35,416 nucleotides of DNA, taken from the NCBI GenBank assembly GCA_001657295.1, contig LYSW01000027.1, forward strand, positions 1 to 35,416. The letters run 5' to 3'. The translations under genes were made by a program, and so were the position numbers. This DNA comes from Oceanicaulis sp. BBD 1991-10. GTDB lineage: Bacteria > Pseudomonadota > Alphaproteobacteria > Caulobacterales > Maricaulaceae. Position 1 is the stretch's first letter. Each line of letters starts with the position of its first letter. The notes beneath the pieces are model-generated. The model ran no database searches and was not told where the DNA came from. It saw only the letters and a program-made list of their open reading frames with translations. Positions 15,614-23,338 of the stretch are shown in pieces.

Positions 15614-15960
15614 GCCGCGTTTTTCGAGGAGCGTTGATGGGCGCTGGAATGCTGCTCGCCGCAGCCTGCGCCTCCATCGAGGAGCCGCCCATGGCTGACG
15701 AACCGCCTCAGTCCGAAGGTCCGCCGGTCATTGATCGCACCGGTCAGGGCCGAATTGTCGACCCCAGCCGGACAGAATGCGCCGCTGACGCCTATCAAGT
15801 GCTGGTGGGTCAGCCGATCAGCGAAGTGGACACAGACAGCCTTCCCATCCCGCTACGAATCTATGGACCGGATCAGATGATCACCATGGATTATCGTCCC
15901 GACCGGATGAATATCGTGCTGGATGAAGACGACATCGTCGTCGAGGTGAGATGCGGGTGA
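15595..15960 (+). CDS. I78-family peptidase inhibitor lipoprotein
   Basis: The 121-aa product begins with a charged n-region, a hydrophobic stretch and a lipobox-like LLAAAC (Cys25), so it is probably a lipoprotein. The mature domain, from TECAADAYQVLVGQPISEV through LPIPLRIYGPDQMITMDYRP to DRMNIVLDEDDIVVEVRCG, is a clear match to the I78 inhibitor family (Aspergillus elastase inhibitor-like), with the two Cys in the expected places for a disulfide. The start is uncertain. ATG 15595 gives the better n-region but overlaps holC by 19 bases, while ATG 15637 has GAGGAG six bases upstream but almost no n-region. The stop is only four bases from the stop of the convergent acyl-CoA ligase gene. The target protease is unknown. 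Confidence 0.85.
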   Translation: MEETGVSRVFRGALMGAGMLLAAACASIEEPPMADEPPQSEGPPVIDRTGQGRIVDPSRTECAADAYQVLVGQPISEVDTDSLPIPLRIYGPDQMITMDYRPDRMNIVLDEDDIVVEVRCG

Positions 15961-15964
15961 AAGC

Positions 15965-17590
15965 CTAGTCCAGCGCCCTCGCCCGCTCGCGCAGAACGAA
16001 TTTCTGAATTTTACCGGTCGCCGTCTTGGGCAGATCGCCGAACACCACAACGCGCGGCGCCTTGAAATTCGCGAGGTGTTTGCGCGCGTAGGCGATGACG
16101 TCCGCTTCCGACGGCGCGGCGCCGTCGACCAGTTCGACAAAGGCGCAGGGCGTCTCGCCCCATTTTTCGTCCGGCTTGGCCACCACGGCGGCGGCGGCGA
16201 TGTCGGGATGGGCGTAGAGCACGCTCTCCACTTCCACCGAAGAGATATTCTCCCCGCCGGAAATGATGATGTCCTTGGAGCGGTCCTTGATCTCGATATG
16301 GCCGTCCGGATGAGTCACGGCGAGATCGCCAGTGTGAAACCAGCCGCCCGCAAAGCTTGTCTCGGTGGTCGGCGCATTTTTCAGATAGCCCTTCATGACG
16401 GCGTTGCCGCGCATCATGATCTCGCCCAGGCTCTCGCCGTCCCAGGCCAAAGGCTCCAGCGTGTCCGGATCCGCGACCATCAAATCGTCCTGGATGGCGT
16501 ATTGCAGGCCCTGGCGGGCTTTCAGCGCGGCGCGGTCGGCCAGCGGCAATTCATCCCATTCCGGCTTCCAGGCGCACACGACGGTGGGGCCATACACCTC
16601 CGTCAGGCCATAAGCGTGCACCACCTCGACGCCCAGGCCGTCCATGCCGGCGATCACGGCGGCGGGCGGGCTGGCGCCGGCGGTCATCATGGAGACGGGA
16701 TGGTCAAAGTGCGGGCGCTGTTCCTCGGGAACCTGCAGCATCATGCTCATCACGATGGGCGCACCGCACAAATGGCTGACTTTATGCTCGGCGATGGCGG
16801 ACAGAACCGCGACAGGCTCGACCTTACGCAGGCAGACATGGACGCCTGCTTTCGCTGTGATCGTCCAGGGAAAGCACCAGCCATTGCAGTGGAACATGGG
16901 CAGCGTCCACAAATAGACCGGGAAGCTCGGCAGATCCCATTCCAGCGCATTGCCCAGCGCGTTCATATACGCGCCGCGATGGTGATAGACGACGCCCTTA
17001 GGATCGCCCGTCGTGCCCGAGGTGTAATTCAGCGAGATCGCGTCCCACTCGTTCGCCGGCCACATGTCTTCAAACTCGGTCGACCCTTCCGCGACCAGGG
17101 CCTCATATTCGACCGCGCCAATCAGCTCCCCGCTCGCCGCCAAGGCGTCATCGATATCAACGATCAGGGGCTTGTGGTCGAGCTTACCCAGCGCTTCTGA
17201 AATGACCGGCGAAAACTCCCGATCGGTCAGCAACACCTTGGCCTCGGAATGGTGGAGGATGAAGGCGATCGCCTCGGCGTCCAGGCGGATATTGAGCGAA
17301 TTGAGCACGGCGCCGCTCATCGGCACGCCGAAATGGGCTTCCACGAAGGCGGGGATGTTCGGCGCCATGATGGCGACCGTGTCGCCCTTGCCGATCCCGC
17401 GCTTGCGCAGCGCGTCGGCCAGCTGGCGGCAGCGATCCCACACCTCGCCCCAGCTGCGGCGCAATTCGCCATGAATGATCGCGGTGCGTTCCGGATAGGC
17501 CCGCGCCGTGCGCCGCAAGAGCGAGATCGGCGTCATGGGCACGAAATTCGCCGCGTTCTTATCGAGATTTTGCTCGAAGATATTGGACAT
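15965..17590 (-). CDS. acyl-CoA ligase, AMP-binding family
   Basis: A 541-aa ANL-superfamily enzyme that activates a carboxylic acid with ATP and joins it to CoA. The P-loop YTSGTTGDPKG lies at 189-199, followed by YGLTEVYGP, the hinge motif with GWFHTGDLAV and KDRSKDIIISGGENIS, and the C-terminal PKTATGKIQK with the adenylation lysine at 527. Length and the stretch HCNGWCFPWTITA resemble the AlkK-like medium-chain fatty-acid group, so a medium- or short-chain substrate is more likely than very long chains. That is inference. The ATG at 17590 has GGGGAGG five bases upstream. It follows the ABC-F gene by 78 bases on the same strand. Confidence 0.9.
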   Translation of the reverse strand: MSNIFEQNLDKNAANFVPMTPISLLRRTARAYPERTAIIHGELRRSWGEVWDRCRQLADALRKRGIGKGDTVAIMAPNIPAFVEAHFGVPMSGAVLNSLNIRLDAEAIAFILHHSEAKVLLTDREFSPVISEALGKLDHKPLIVDIDDALAASGELIGAVEYEALVAEGSTEFEDMWPANEWDAISLNYTSGTTGDPKGVVYHHRGAYMNALGNALEWDLPSFPVYLWTLPMFHCNGWCFPWTITAKAGVHVCLRKVEPVAVLSAIAEHKVSHLCGAPIVMSMMLQVPEEQRPHFDHPVSMMTAGASPPAAVIAGMDGLGVEVVHAYGLTEVYGPTVVCAWKPEWDELPLADRAALKARQGLQYAIQDDLMVADPDTLEPLAWDGESLGEIMMRGNAVMKGYLKNAPTTETSFAGGWFHTGDLAVTHPDGHIEIKDRSKDIIISGGENISSVEVESVLYAHPDIAAAAVVAKPDEKWGETPCAFVELVDGAAPSEADVIAYARKHLANFKAPRVVVFGDLPKTATGKIQKFVLRERARALD

Positions 17591-17668
17591 GCGCGCCTCC
17601 CCGGTGCGTTTTCCAGAGAGTATTCCCGAGCCGGGGCGGCGCGAGCAATCGTCCATTCGCCGCAGGGC

Positions 17669-19546
17669 TTAAACCGCTTTCGCGGCTTCCAGCGCCTCTT
17701 CCGCCTCCAGCCACGCCATCTCGGCGGTGTCGATCAGCTCCACGCAACGCGCGCGCTTCTTGGTCAGGTCGGCGGCCAGCGCCGGGTCTTTCTCCCACAG
17801 CCCGTCGACCGCCAGGCCGGCGTCGATCTTCTCCAAGACGCCCTTAAGCCGCTCGATCTCGCGCTCCTGCCTGGCGGCCTCGGCGCGCAGCGGTTTGAGT
17901 TTTTCGCGGGCGGCGGCGGCGTTGCGGCGTTGCTCGGTCTTTTGCCCGCCGGAGGGCTTGGACTTGTCCTTCGCCTTGGCTTCGCCCTGCAGCAATTCAC
18001 GACGATAATCGTCCAGATCGCCGGAATACGGCGACACCGTGCCGTCGGCGGCCAGCCAGAGCCGGTCGACGCAGGTCTCGATCAGATTACGGTCATGGCT
18101 GATCAGGATGACCGCGCCGGGAAAGGCGTTGATCGCGTCGGTCAGCGCCGCCCGGCTGTCCATATCGAGATGGTTGGTGGGTTCGTCCAGGATCAATAAA
18201 TGCGCGCCGTCAAAGGTGATGAGATTCATCAATAATCGCGCCTTCTCCCCGCCCGAGAGCTTTTCCGCCGGCGTCTCTTGACGGTCCATGGGCAGGCCGA
18301 AACGAGCCAGGCGCGCGCGGCGCTCCGCTTCGGTTTTGTCCTCCATGCGCTCGAGCACATGCATATAGGCGGAGTGCTTGGGCGACAGGGCGTCGATCTG
18401 GTGCTGGGCGAAATGAGCCACCACGGCCTTCTTGTGCATGCCCATGCGGCCTTCGGTGACGGACAAGGCGCCGGTGAGCAGCTTGGCGAAGGTGGATTTG
18501 CCCGCGCCGTTGCGGCCCAATAGCCCGATGCGGTCGTCCACATCGATGCGCAGATTCATGCCTCTCAAGATGGGATTGCCGGCTTCATAGCCGGTCGCGG
18601 CCTCGTCGAAGCGGACCAGCGGATTGCCCATGCGCCGCTCGGCGCCCGGGAAATCAAAAGGCGCGACCGGGTCCTCGACCTGGGTGGCGATGGGCTGCAT
18701 CTTCTCCAGCCGTTTGACCCGGCTTTGGGCCTGCTTGGCCTTGCTGGCTTTCGCCTTGAAGCGATCGACAAAGGCTTGCAGGCGCCGGCGCTCGTCTTCC
18801 TGGCGTTCGATCATCTTCATCTGCAGCCGCTGGCGCTCGGCGAGCTGGCGCTGGAACTGGTCGTAGCCGCCCTCCCAGACGGCGAGCTTCAGGTCTTTTA
18901 GATGCGCGATGGCGTGGACGCTGGCGTTTAAAAGCTCGCGGTCGTGGGAGATGATCAGCGCGGCGCCGGGAAATTTCGCCAGATGCGTCTCAAGCCAGAT
19001 CGCGCCCTCCACGTCGAGATAGTTGGTCGGTTCGTCCAGCAGCAATAGGTCGGGATTGGCGAACAGCGTGGCCGCCATCGCCACCCGCATGCGCCAGCCG
19101 CCGGAAAAGTCCGCGCACGGGCGGGCCTGATCGGCGTTGGTGAAACCCAGGCCGTGCAGGATCGCGCCGGCGCGCGCCTCGGCGGAATGGGCGTCGATAT
19201 CGGCCAGCCGGGTCTGTATCTCGGCGATGCGGTGGGGATCGTCCGCCGTATCCGCCTCCGCGAGCAGCGCGGATCGTTCAGCGTCGGCGGCGAGCACATA
19301 GTCCATCACCGCGATGGATCCGGCGGGCGCTTCCTGTTCGATCGTGCCGACCCGGGCGCCGGGCTGCACGCGCACATCGCCGTCATCCGGCGAGATGTCG
19401 CCCAGGATGAGGCGGAACAGGGTCGATTTGCCGGTGCCGTTGCGGCCCACCAGGCCCATGCGGGTCTTGGCCGGCACATAGAGCGTGGCCTGATCGAACA
19501 GCATCCGGCCTTCGATGCGATGGGTGAGGTCGTTGATGTGCAGCAT
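17669..19546 (-). CDS. ABC-F family ATP-binding protein
   Basis: A 625-aa soluble protein with two ABC domains and no membrane segment, the mark of the ABC-F class that acts on ribosomes. The first domain has Walker A GRNGTGKST at about 34-42 and signature FSGGWRMRVAMA. An interdomain linker rich in R, K and Q follows (QRLQMKMIERQEDERRRLQ). The second domain has GRNGAGKST and LSGGEKARLLMNL with Walker B LLILDEPTNHLD. The C-terminal extension (after DYRREL) is a charged coiled coil ending in EAEEALEAA. Architecture is nearest to the YheS/Uup groups. The exact paralogue and whether it gives antibiotic protection cannot be told from sequence alone. Confidence 0.92.
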   Translation of the reverse strand: MLHINDLTHRIEGRMLFDQATLYVPAKTRMGLVGRNGTGKSTLFRLILGDISPDDGDVRVQPGARVGTIEQEAPAGSIAVMDYVLAADAERSALLAEADTADDPHRIAEIQTRLADIDAHSAEARAGAILHGLGFTNADQARPCADFSGGWRMRVAMAATLFANPDLLLLDEPTNYLDVEGAIWLETHLAKFPGAALIISHDRELLNASVHAIAHLKDLKLAVWEGGYDQFQRQLAERQRLQMKMIERQEDERRRLQAFVDRFKAKASKAKQAQSRVKRLEKMQPIATQVEDPVAPFDFPGAERRMGNPLVRFDEAATGYEAGNPILRGMNLRIDVDDRIGLLGRNGAGKSTFAKLLTGALSVTEGRMGMHKKAVVAHFAQHQIDALSPKHSAYMHVLERMEDKTEAERRARLARFGLPMDRQETPAEKLSGGEKARLLMNLITFDGAHLLILDEPTNHLDMDSRAALTDAINAFPGAVILISHDRNLIETCVDRLWLAADGTVSPYSGDLDDYRRELLQGEAKAKDKSKPSGGQKTEQRRNAAAAREKLKPLRAEAARQEREIERLKGVLEKIDAGLAVDGLWEKDPALAADLTKKRARCVELIDTAEMAWLEAEEALEAAKAV

Positions 19547-19701
19547 GGGCTGATGCGGGTAGCCCGCTCAGGGCGTGCGGGCAAGCGCGCTGTGTGGCGA
19601 CCCGGCCTGGGCCAAGCTGTCCGCATTGTCATTCGGTCTCAATGTTGACCCAAAAGCCGACCTGATAGGGGGCATGCACCAAATAAAATAGGAGCTTGGT
19701 G

Positions 19702-20460
19702 GTGATTCTTACTTTAGCCCTCGCGGCGGCGCTGGCGAGCGCGGCGCCGGAGCCCGCCCAGATGACCCAGGCTCAGATCGAGCAGGCCCAAGCGTCGGTC
19801 TCACTCAGCTTCACCGCGTCGAACCATCATGTGTTCACGGAGGCGGAGCGGGCGCAAATCGAAGCCATCGTGGTTCGGTCCTACGCCGTCACGAAAGCCG
19901 ATTTTCCCCACTTGCCCGATCAGGTGTCCGTGCGTGTCGACCCGATCCATCGGCCGATCGTCGACACGCTGGGCGGCGTCTCAGGGCGTGCGGAGCGTCC
20001 CGGCGAGGCGGTGCTGGAGATGTCGGTGACCTATCCTGGCGGCGTAGCGGCGGCGGCCGAATCCGGTTTGATGCGCGCGGCCTTGCATGAATTCCATCAC
20101 TTGGCGCACGGCTGGACGATCGAAGACAACCGCTTTGGACCGGGCATCGATACCGCCGCGGCCGTGGAAGGTCTCGCCGAGGTGTATTCGGAACATTATG
20201 AGGGCTCTTACGGGACCTATCCGGCTTTGGACGACGCGACATACGCCGCCTGGGCGGCGGAGGTGCGGGCCCTGCCCTGGAACGCCGATTACGGCCAATG
20301 GATGTTTTCCCATCCCGACGGCCGCGAAGCGATCGGCTATCGCACGGGCGCGGAAATGGTTCGCCGGGCCATGGCGCGCTCGGGTCTGGACATCATCGCT
20401 ATCAGCGCTGCGAGCCCGGAGGACATATGGGAATTGGCGGGGTTTGAGCGCAAAGACTGA
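19702..20460 (+). CDS. secreted DUF2268-like zinc metalloprotease
   Basis: A protein of about 252 aa with a short signal peptide (hydrophobic ILTLALAAALASA) and a zinc-protease core. HEFHH (about residues 129-133) is an HExxH site, and EGLAEVYSEHY about 25 residues on supplies a likely third ligand (Glu156), the arrangement of gluzincins and of DUF2268 proteins. The start is one of TTG 19696, GTG 19699 or GTG 19702. I chose 19702 because GGAG at 19691-19694 is then seven bases away. CTGATA (19662) and TAAAAT (19684) might be a promoter but would put the transcript start past the ribosome site, so I do not rely on it. The substrate is unknown. The gene lies alone between ABC-F and ndk. Confidence 0.75.
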   Translation: MILTLALAAALASAAPEPAQMTQAQIEQAQASVSLSFTASNHHVFTEAERAQIEAIVVRSYAVTKADFPHLPDQVSVRVDPIHRPIVDTLGGVSGRAERPGEAVLEMSVTYPGGVAAAAESGLMRAALHEFHHLAHGWTIEDNRFGPGIDTAAAVEGLAEVYSEHYEGSYGTYPALDDATYAAWAAEVRALPWNADYGQWMFSHPDGREAIGYRTGAEMVRRAMARSGLDIIAISAASPEDIWELAGFERKD

Positions 20461-20485
20461 TGTCGAGATGAAGGCCGGGTCGCTT

Positions 20486-20502
20486 GCGGGTTTCCAACCC
20501 GC
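20486..20502 (+). repeat. perfect hairpin overlapping the ndk -35 element
   Basis: GCGGGTT (20486-20492) and AACCCGC (20496-20502) form seven pairs around TCC. The dyad covers the proposed -35 hexamer of ndk and lies 26 bases past the stop of the metalloprotease gene. It could be a protein-binding operator, a weak terminator for the upstream gene, or chance. Confidence 0.4.
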
Positions 20503-20519
20503 GGCGTCGTGGCTATAAG
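20491..20519 (+). promoter_or_regulatory. probable ndk promoter
   Basis: TTTCCA (20491-20496), exactly 17 bases, then TATAAG (20514-20519). The context GCTATAAG also fits the Caulobacter housekeeping -10 form GCTANAWC in seven of eight positions. Transcription from about 20526 would give a leader of about 40 bases ending in AAGGA before the ATG. Confidence 0.55.
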
Positions 20520-20564
20520 CGCGCGCAAATTCACGCCCGCCCACGGCCCATAAGGACACTCCCC

Positions 20565-20987
20565 ATGGCTCTTCAGCGCACTTTCTCCATCATCAAGCCG
20601 GACGCCACGGCTCGCAATCTCACCGGCAAGATCAATGCGAAGATCGAAGACGCCGGCCTGCGCATCATTGCGCAAAAGCGCATCCGCATGACCCGCGATC
20701 AGGCCGAAGGCTTTTACGCGGTCCATAAAGAACGCCCCTTCTTCAACGATCTGGTCGAGTTCATGATCTCCGGCCCGGTCGTCGTGCAGGCGCTGGAAGG
20801 TGAGGACGCCATCGCGAAATATCGCGAAGTCATGGGCGCGACCAATCCGGAAGACGCCGCGCCGGGCACGATCCGCAAGGAATTCGCCGAGAGCATTGAA
20901 GCCAATTCCGTGCACGGCTCCGACGCTCCGGAGACCGCCGCCCAGGAAATCCCCTTCTTCTTCTCCGACGACGAAATCGTCGGCTAA
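20565..20987 (+). CDS. ndk: nucleoside diphosphate kinase
   Basis: Ndk transfers the gamma phosphate between nucleoside di- and triphosphates through a phospho-histidine. The 140-aa protein matches along its whole length: [17 protein letters not shown], the [19 protein letters not shown] segment, and [15 protein letters not shown] with the catalytic His117. The C-terminus is [18 protein letters not shown] precedes the ATG at 20565. In-frame codons back to 20484 are open but non-coding in character and would cover the promoter. It has its own promoter and a strong terminator, so it is likely a single-gene transcript. Confidence 0.98.
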   Translation: MALQRTFSIIKPDATARNLTGKINAKIEDAGLRIIAQKRIRMTRDQAEGFYAVHKERPFFNDLVEFMISGPVVVQALEGEDAIAKYREVMGATNPEDAAPGTIRKEFAESIEANSVHGSDAPETAAQEIPFFFSDDEIVG

Positions 20988-21008
20988 GCGCCGTTCCAAG
21001 GCTCGATC

Positions 21009-21042
21009 AAAAACCCCGGCGCCGATGCGCCGGGGTTTTTTT
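21009..21042. terminator. bidirectional intrinsic terminator between ndk and arfB
   Basis: AAAAA, then CCCCGGCGC (21014-21022), loop CGAT, GCGCCGGGG (21027-21035) and seven T. Read in either direction it is a nine-pair GC stem followed by a U-tract, ending ndk on the plus strand and the purM-purN-arfB transcript on the minus strand. The arfB stop codon (21043-21041) uses the last two T of the tract. Confidence 0.92.
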
Positions 21043-21457
21043 AGTCCTCCGCGCCCGGCTTCCTGCGCGACGCTTTCACCGCGCTGCGCTTCGCCTTCGC
21101 CTGTTTTTGACGTTTCACCGACGCCAGGCTCGGGCGCGTCTTCTTGCGGGGCTTGGGCGCAATAAGGGCGCGTTCGATCAGGGCGCGCAGCCGGTCGCGG
21201 GCGTCTTGCCGGTTCCGTTCGCGGGAGCGTTCCCGGTCCGCGGTCAGCACGATGGCGCCGTCTTTGGTCAGACGAGACCCGGCCAGCCGGGCCAGGCGGC
21301 GCTTCACGGGCTCTTCCAGCGCGCTGGCCGCAAGAAAAAAGCGCAGCTGCACGGCGGTCTCGGACTTGTTCACATGTTGACCGCCGGGACCGGACGCGCG
21401 CGCATAGCGTTCTTCGATCAGGCTTTCATCGATGCTGAGATGATCGGTGATGCGCAT
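21041..21457 (-). CDS. arfB: alternative ribosome-rescue factor ArfB (YaeJ)
   Basis: ArfB enters ribosomes stalled on messages without a stop codon and hydrolyses the peptidyl-tRNA. The 138-aa protein has the GGQ motif in SGPGGQHVNKSET and the RF-1 domain, then a C-terminal tail very rich in Lys and Arg (PKPRKKTRPSLASVKRQKQ) that in ArfB folds in the mRNA channel. Absence of the codon-recognition domains separates it from RF1/RF2. It lies 16 bases after purN on the same strand and ends in the bidirectional terminator. Confidence 0.93.
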   Translation of the reverse strand: MRITDHLSIDESLIEERYARASGPGGQHVNKSETAVQLRFFLAASALEEPVKRRLARLAGSRLTKDGAIVLTADRERSRERNRQDARDRLRALIERALIAPKPRKKTRPSLASVKRQKQAKAKRSAVKASRRKPGAED

Positions 21458-21473
21458 GGCTCACCTACGCCGG

Positions 21474-22130
21474 TCAAGCGGTCGGATTGAACAAGGCGTC
21501 GGTTTCGCTTGCGCCGAAATCCTTGTCCTGGCGCACCAGGCCCGCGGTCACCCGCGCCTTGCCCTGAGCGACCAGCCGGAGGCAGGCGGGGTAGAGCGCG
21601 TGCTCGGCCTCCAGGACGCGCGCCGCCAGTCTGTCCGGCGTATCGCCGGCCAGCACCGGTACGGCGGCCTGACCGATGATCGGGCCGTCATCCATTTCCG
21701 GACGCACATAATGCACGGTGGCGCCGTGGATGCGCACGCCGCTCTCGAGCGCCCGGTCATGGGTGTGCACGCCTTTAAAGGCGGGCAGCAAAGATGGATG
21801 GATATTGATCAGCCGGTCGCGCCATTTATCGACGAACCAGGGCGTCAGGATGCGCATGAAGCCGGCGAGCGCCACGAATTCCGCGCCGTCTTCACGCAGC
21901 CGCTCGTCCAGCTCACGCTCGAAGTCTTCGCGCGCCTCATAAAGCGTGTGGTCGAGAAAGCTGGCCTTCACGCCGGCCTTGCGCGCGCGCTCAAGACCCT
22001 GGGCGCCGGCCTTGTTGGCGATCACGCTGACGATCTCGGCCGGAAAATCCGGATCGGCGCAGGCGTCCAGCAAAGCCTGCAAATTGGTGCCGCGCCCTGA
22101 GATCAGGACGCCGGTCTTTAATCGCGCCAT
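21474..22130 (-). CDS. purN: phosphoribosylglycinamide formyltransferase PurN
   Basis: PurN adds the formyl group from 10-formyltetrahydrofolate to GAR in purine synthesis. The 218-aa protein shows GVLISGRGTNLQALLDA for phosphate binding, LAGFMRILTPWFV, the catalytic signature INIHPSLLPAFKGVHTH with Asn and His, and HGATVHYVRPEMDDGPIIGQ with the conserved Asp. It starts six bases after purM, the next enzyme acting two steps later, and both are in one transcript as in most proteobacteria. Confidence 0.97.
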   Translation of the reverse strand: MARLKTGVLISGRGTNLQALLDACADPDFPAEIVSVIANKAGAQGLERARKAGVKASFLDHTLYEAREDFERELDERLREDGAEFVALAGFMRILTPWFVDKWRDRLINIHPSLLPAFKGVHTHDRALESGVRIHGATVHYVRPEMDDGPIIGQAAVPVLAGDTPDRLAARVLEAEHALYPACLRLVAQGKARVTAGLVRQDKDFGASETDALFNPTA

Positions 22131-22136
22131 CGGATG

Positions 22137-23168
22137 TCAGCCCGCTTTCAACTCACCGATTACGGTGGCGGTTTCACCGGCCGAATTCAATGCTTCGCAT
22201 ACAGAATCAGCGTCCCCGGGCGCGACCGCGGCGATCATGCCGATGCCGCAATTGAAGGTCCGCCGCATCTCCGCTTCCGCGATCGAGCCGGTCTCCTGAA
22301 GCCAGGAGAAAACTTCAGGCCGCCTGAAGGCGGCGTAGTCGACTTCAAATCCAAGATGATCGGGCAGCATGCGCGGCGTGTTCTCGGTGATGCCTCCGCC
22401 GGTGATATGCGCCAGACCCTTCACCTGGCCGGCCTGGATCAGAGGCAGCAGCGCCTTCACGTAAATCCGGGTCGGCGCAAGCAGCGCCTGGCCCAGCGTT
22501 GCGCCGCCCGCGAACGGCGCCGGCGCGTCAAAGCCCAGTCCGGCATGCTCGGCGACGCGGCGGATCAGCGAATAGCCGTTGGAGTGCGGCCCTGAACTGG
22601 CCAGGCCGACCAGGACGTCGCCAGGGCCCATGTCGGCCCCGCGCGGCAACAGCGCGCCGCGCTCCGCAGCGCCGACCACGAAGCCCGCCAGGTCGAAATC
22701 ATCGCCGGCGTAGAGGCCCGGCATTTCCGCCGTCTCGCCGCCGATCAGGGCGCAGCCGGCCTGCCGGCAGCCCTCCGCGATGCCTGAGACGATCTCGGCT
22801 CCGCGCGCAGGCGAGAGTTTTCCGGTTGCGAAATAGTCCAGGAAAAACAGCGGCTCTGCGCCCTGGGCCAGGATGTCGTTGACGCACATGGCCACCAGAT
22901 CGATCCCGACGGTGTCGAAGATGCCGGTCGAGATGGCGAGTTTCAGCTTGGTGCCGACCCCGTCGGTGCCGGAAACCAGCACCGGGTCGCTAAAGCCGGC
23001 CGCCTTCAAGTCAAACGCACCGCCAAATCCGCCCAGACCGGTGTCTGCGCCCGGACGCGCTGTGGACTTCGCCAGCGGCTTGATGGCTTGCACCAGCGAA
23101 TCCCCGGCCTCGATGTCGACGCCGGCGCCGGCATAGGTCAATCCGGTCTCGTTTTGCTTCGCGCTCAC
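22137..23168 (-). CDS. purM: phosphoribosylformylglycinamidine cyclo-ligase PurM
   Basis: PurM closes the imidazole ring to AIR using ATP. The 343-aa protein shows [37 protein letters not shown], the metal and phosphate loop [36 protein letters not shown] and [15 protein letters not shown]. The start codon is GTG at 23168. The 170-base gap to the divergent DUF2066 gene contains a seven-pair hairpin at 23234-23254 in the purM leader. No purine riboswitch or clear promoter for this direction was recognised. Confidence 0.97.
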   Translation of the reverse strand: MSAKQNETGLTYAGAGVDIEAGDSLVQAIKPLAKSTARPGADTGLGGFGGAFDLKAAGFSDPVLVSGTDGVGTKLKLAISTGIFDTVGIDLVAMCVNDILAQGAEPLFFLDYFATGKLSPARGAEIVSGIAEGCRQAGCALIGGETAEMPGLYAGDDFDLAGFVVGAAERGALLPRGADMGPGDVLVGLASSGPHSNGYSLIRRVAEHAGLGFDAPAPFAGGATLGQALLAPTRIYVKALLPLIQAGQVKGLAHITGGGITENTPRMLPDHLGFEVDYAAFRRPEVFSWLQETGSIAEAEMRRTFNCGIGMIAAVAPGDADSVCEALNSAGETATVIGELKAG

Positions 23169-23233
23169 CGGTCACTCCCGCTTCCACCCGGCGTTTCGCC
23201 GGCCTGAACAGCGTCGATCCATAGCCTTGAACG

Positions 23234-23254
23234 GCGCGGGATGCGAGCCCGCGC
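23234..23254. repeat. hairpin in the purM leader
   Basis: GCGCGGG (23234-23240) pairs with CCCGCGC (23248-23254) around a seven-base loop, about 65 bases upstream of the purM GTG. In a GC-rich genome a seven-pair GC stem is not rare, so the meaning is uncertain. Confidence 0.3.
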
Positions 23255-23269
23255 GGCGCCGGGAAGGGC

Positions 23270-23297
23270 TTCACGGCGCCGTGCGAAACCGTATAGT
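23270..23297 (+). promoter_or_regulatory. probable promoter of the DUF2066-hda operon
   Basis: TTCACG (23270-23275), 16 bases, then TATAGT (23292-23297). The predicted transcription start near 23304 leaves about 35 bases of leader. The -10 is five of six to consensus and the -35 four of six. Confidence 0.45.
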
Positions 23298-23338
23298 CGC
23301 ATCAACAGTGCAGACCGCCTGCAAATGAGGGCTCGATC

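Noticed and set aside
15961-15964. Terminator between the I78 gene and the convergent acyl-CoA ligase gene
   Set aside because: Only four bases separate the stops and no hairpin with a T-run spans the junction.
19645-19670. TTGACC before the metalloprotease gene as a promoter
   Set aside because: No -10 hexamer at 15-19 bases. The region 17 bases away is all G.
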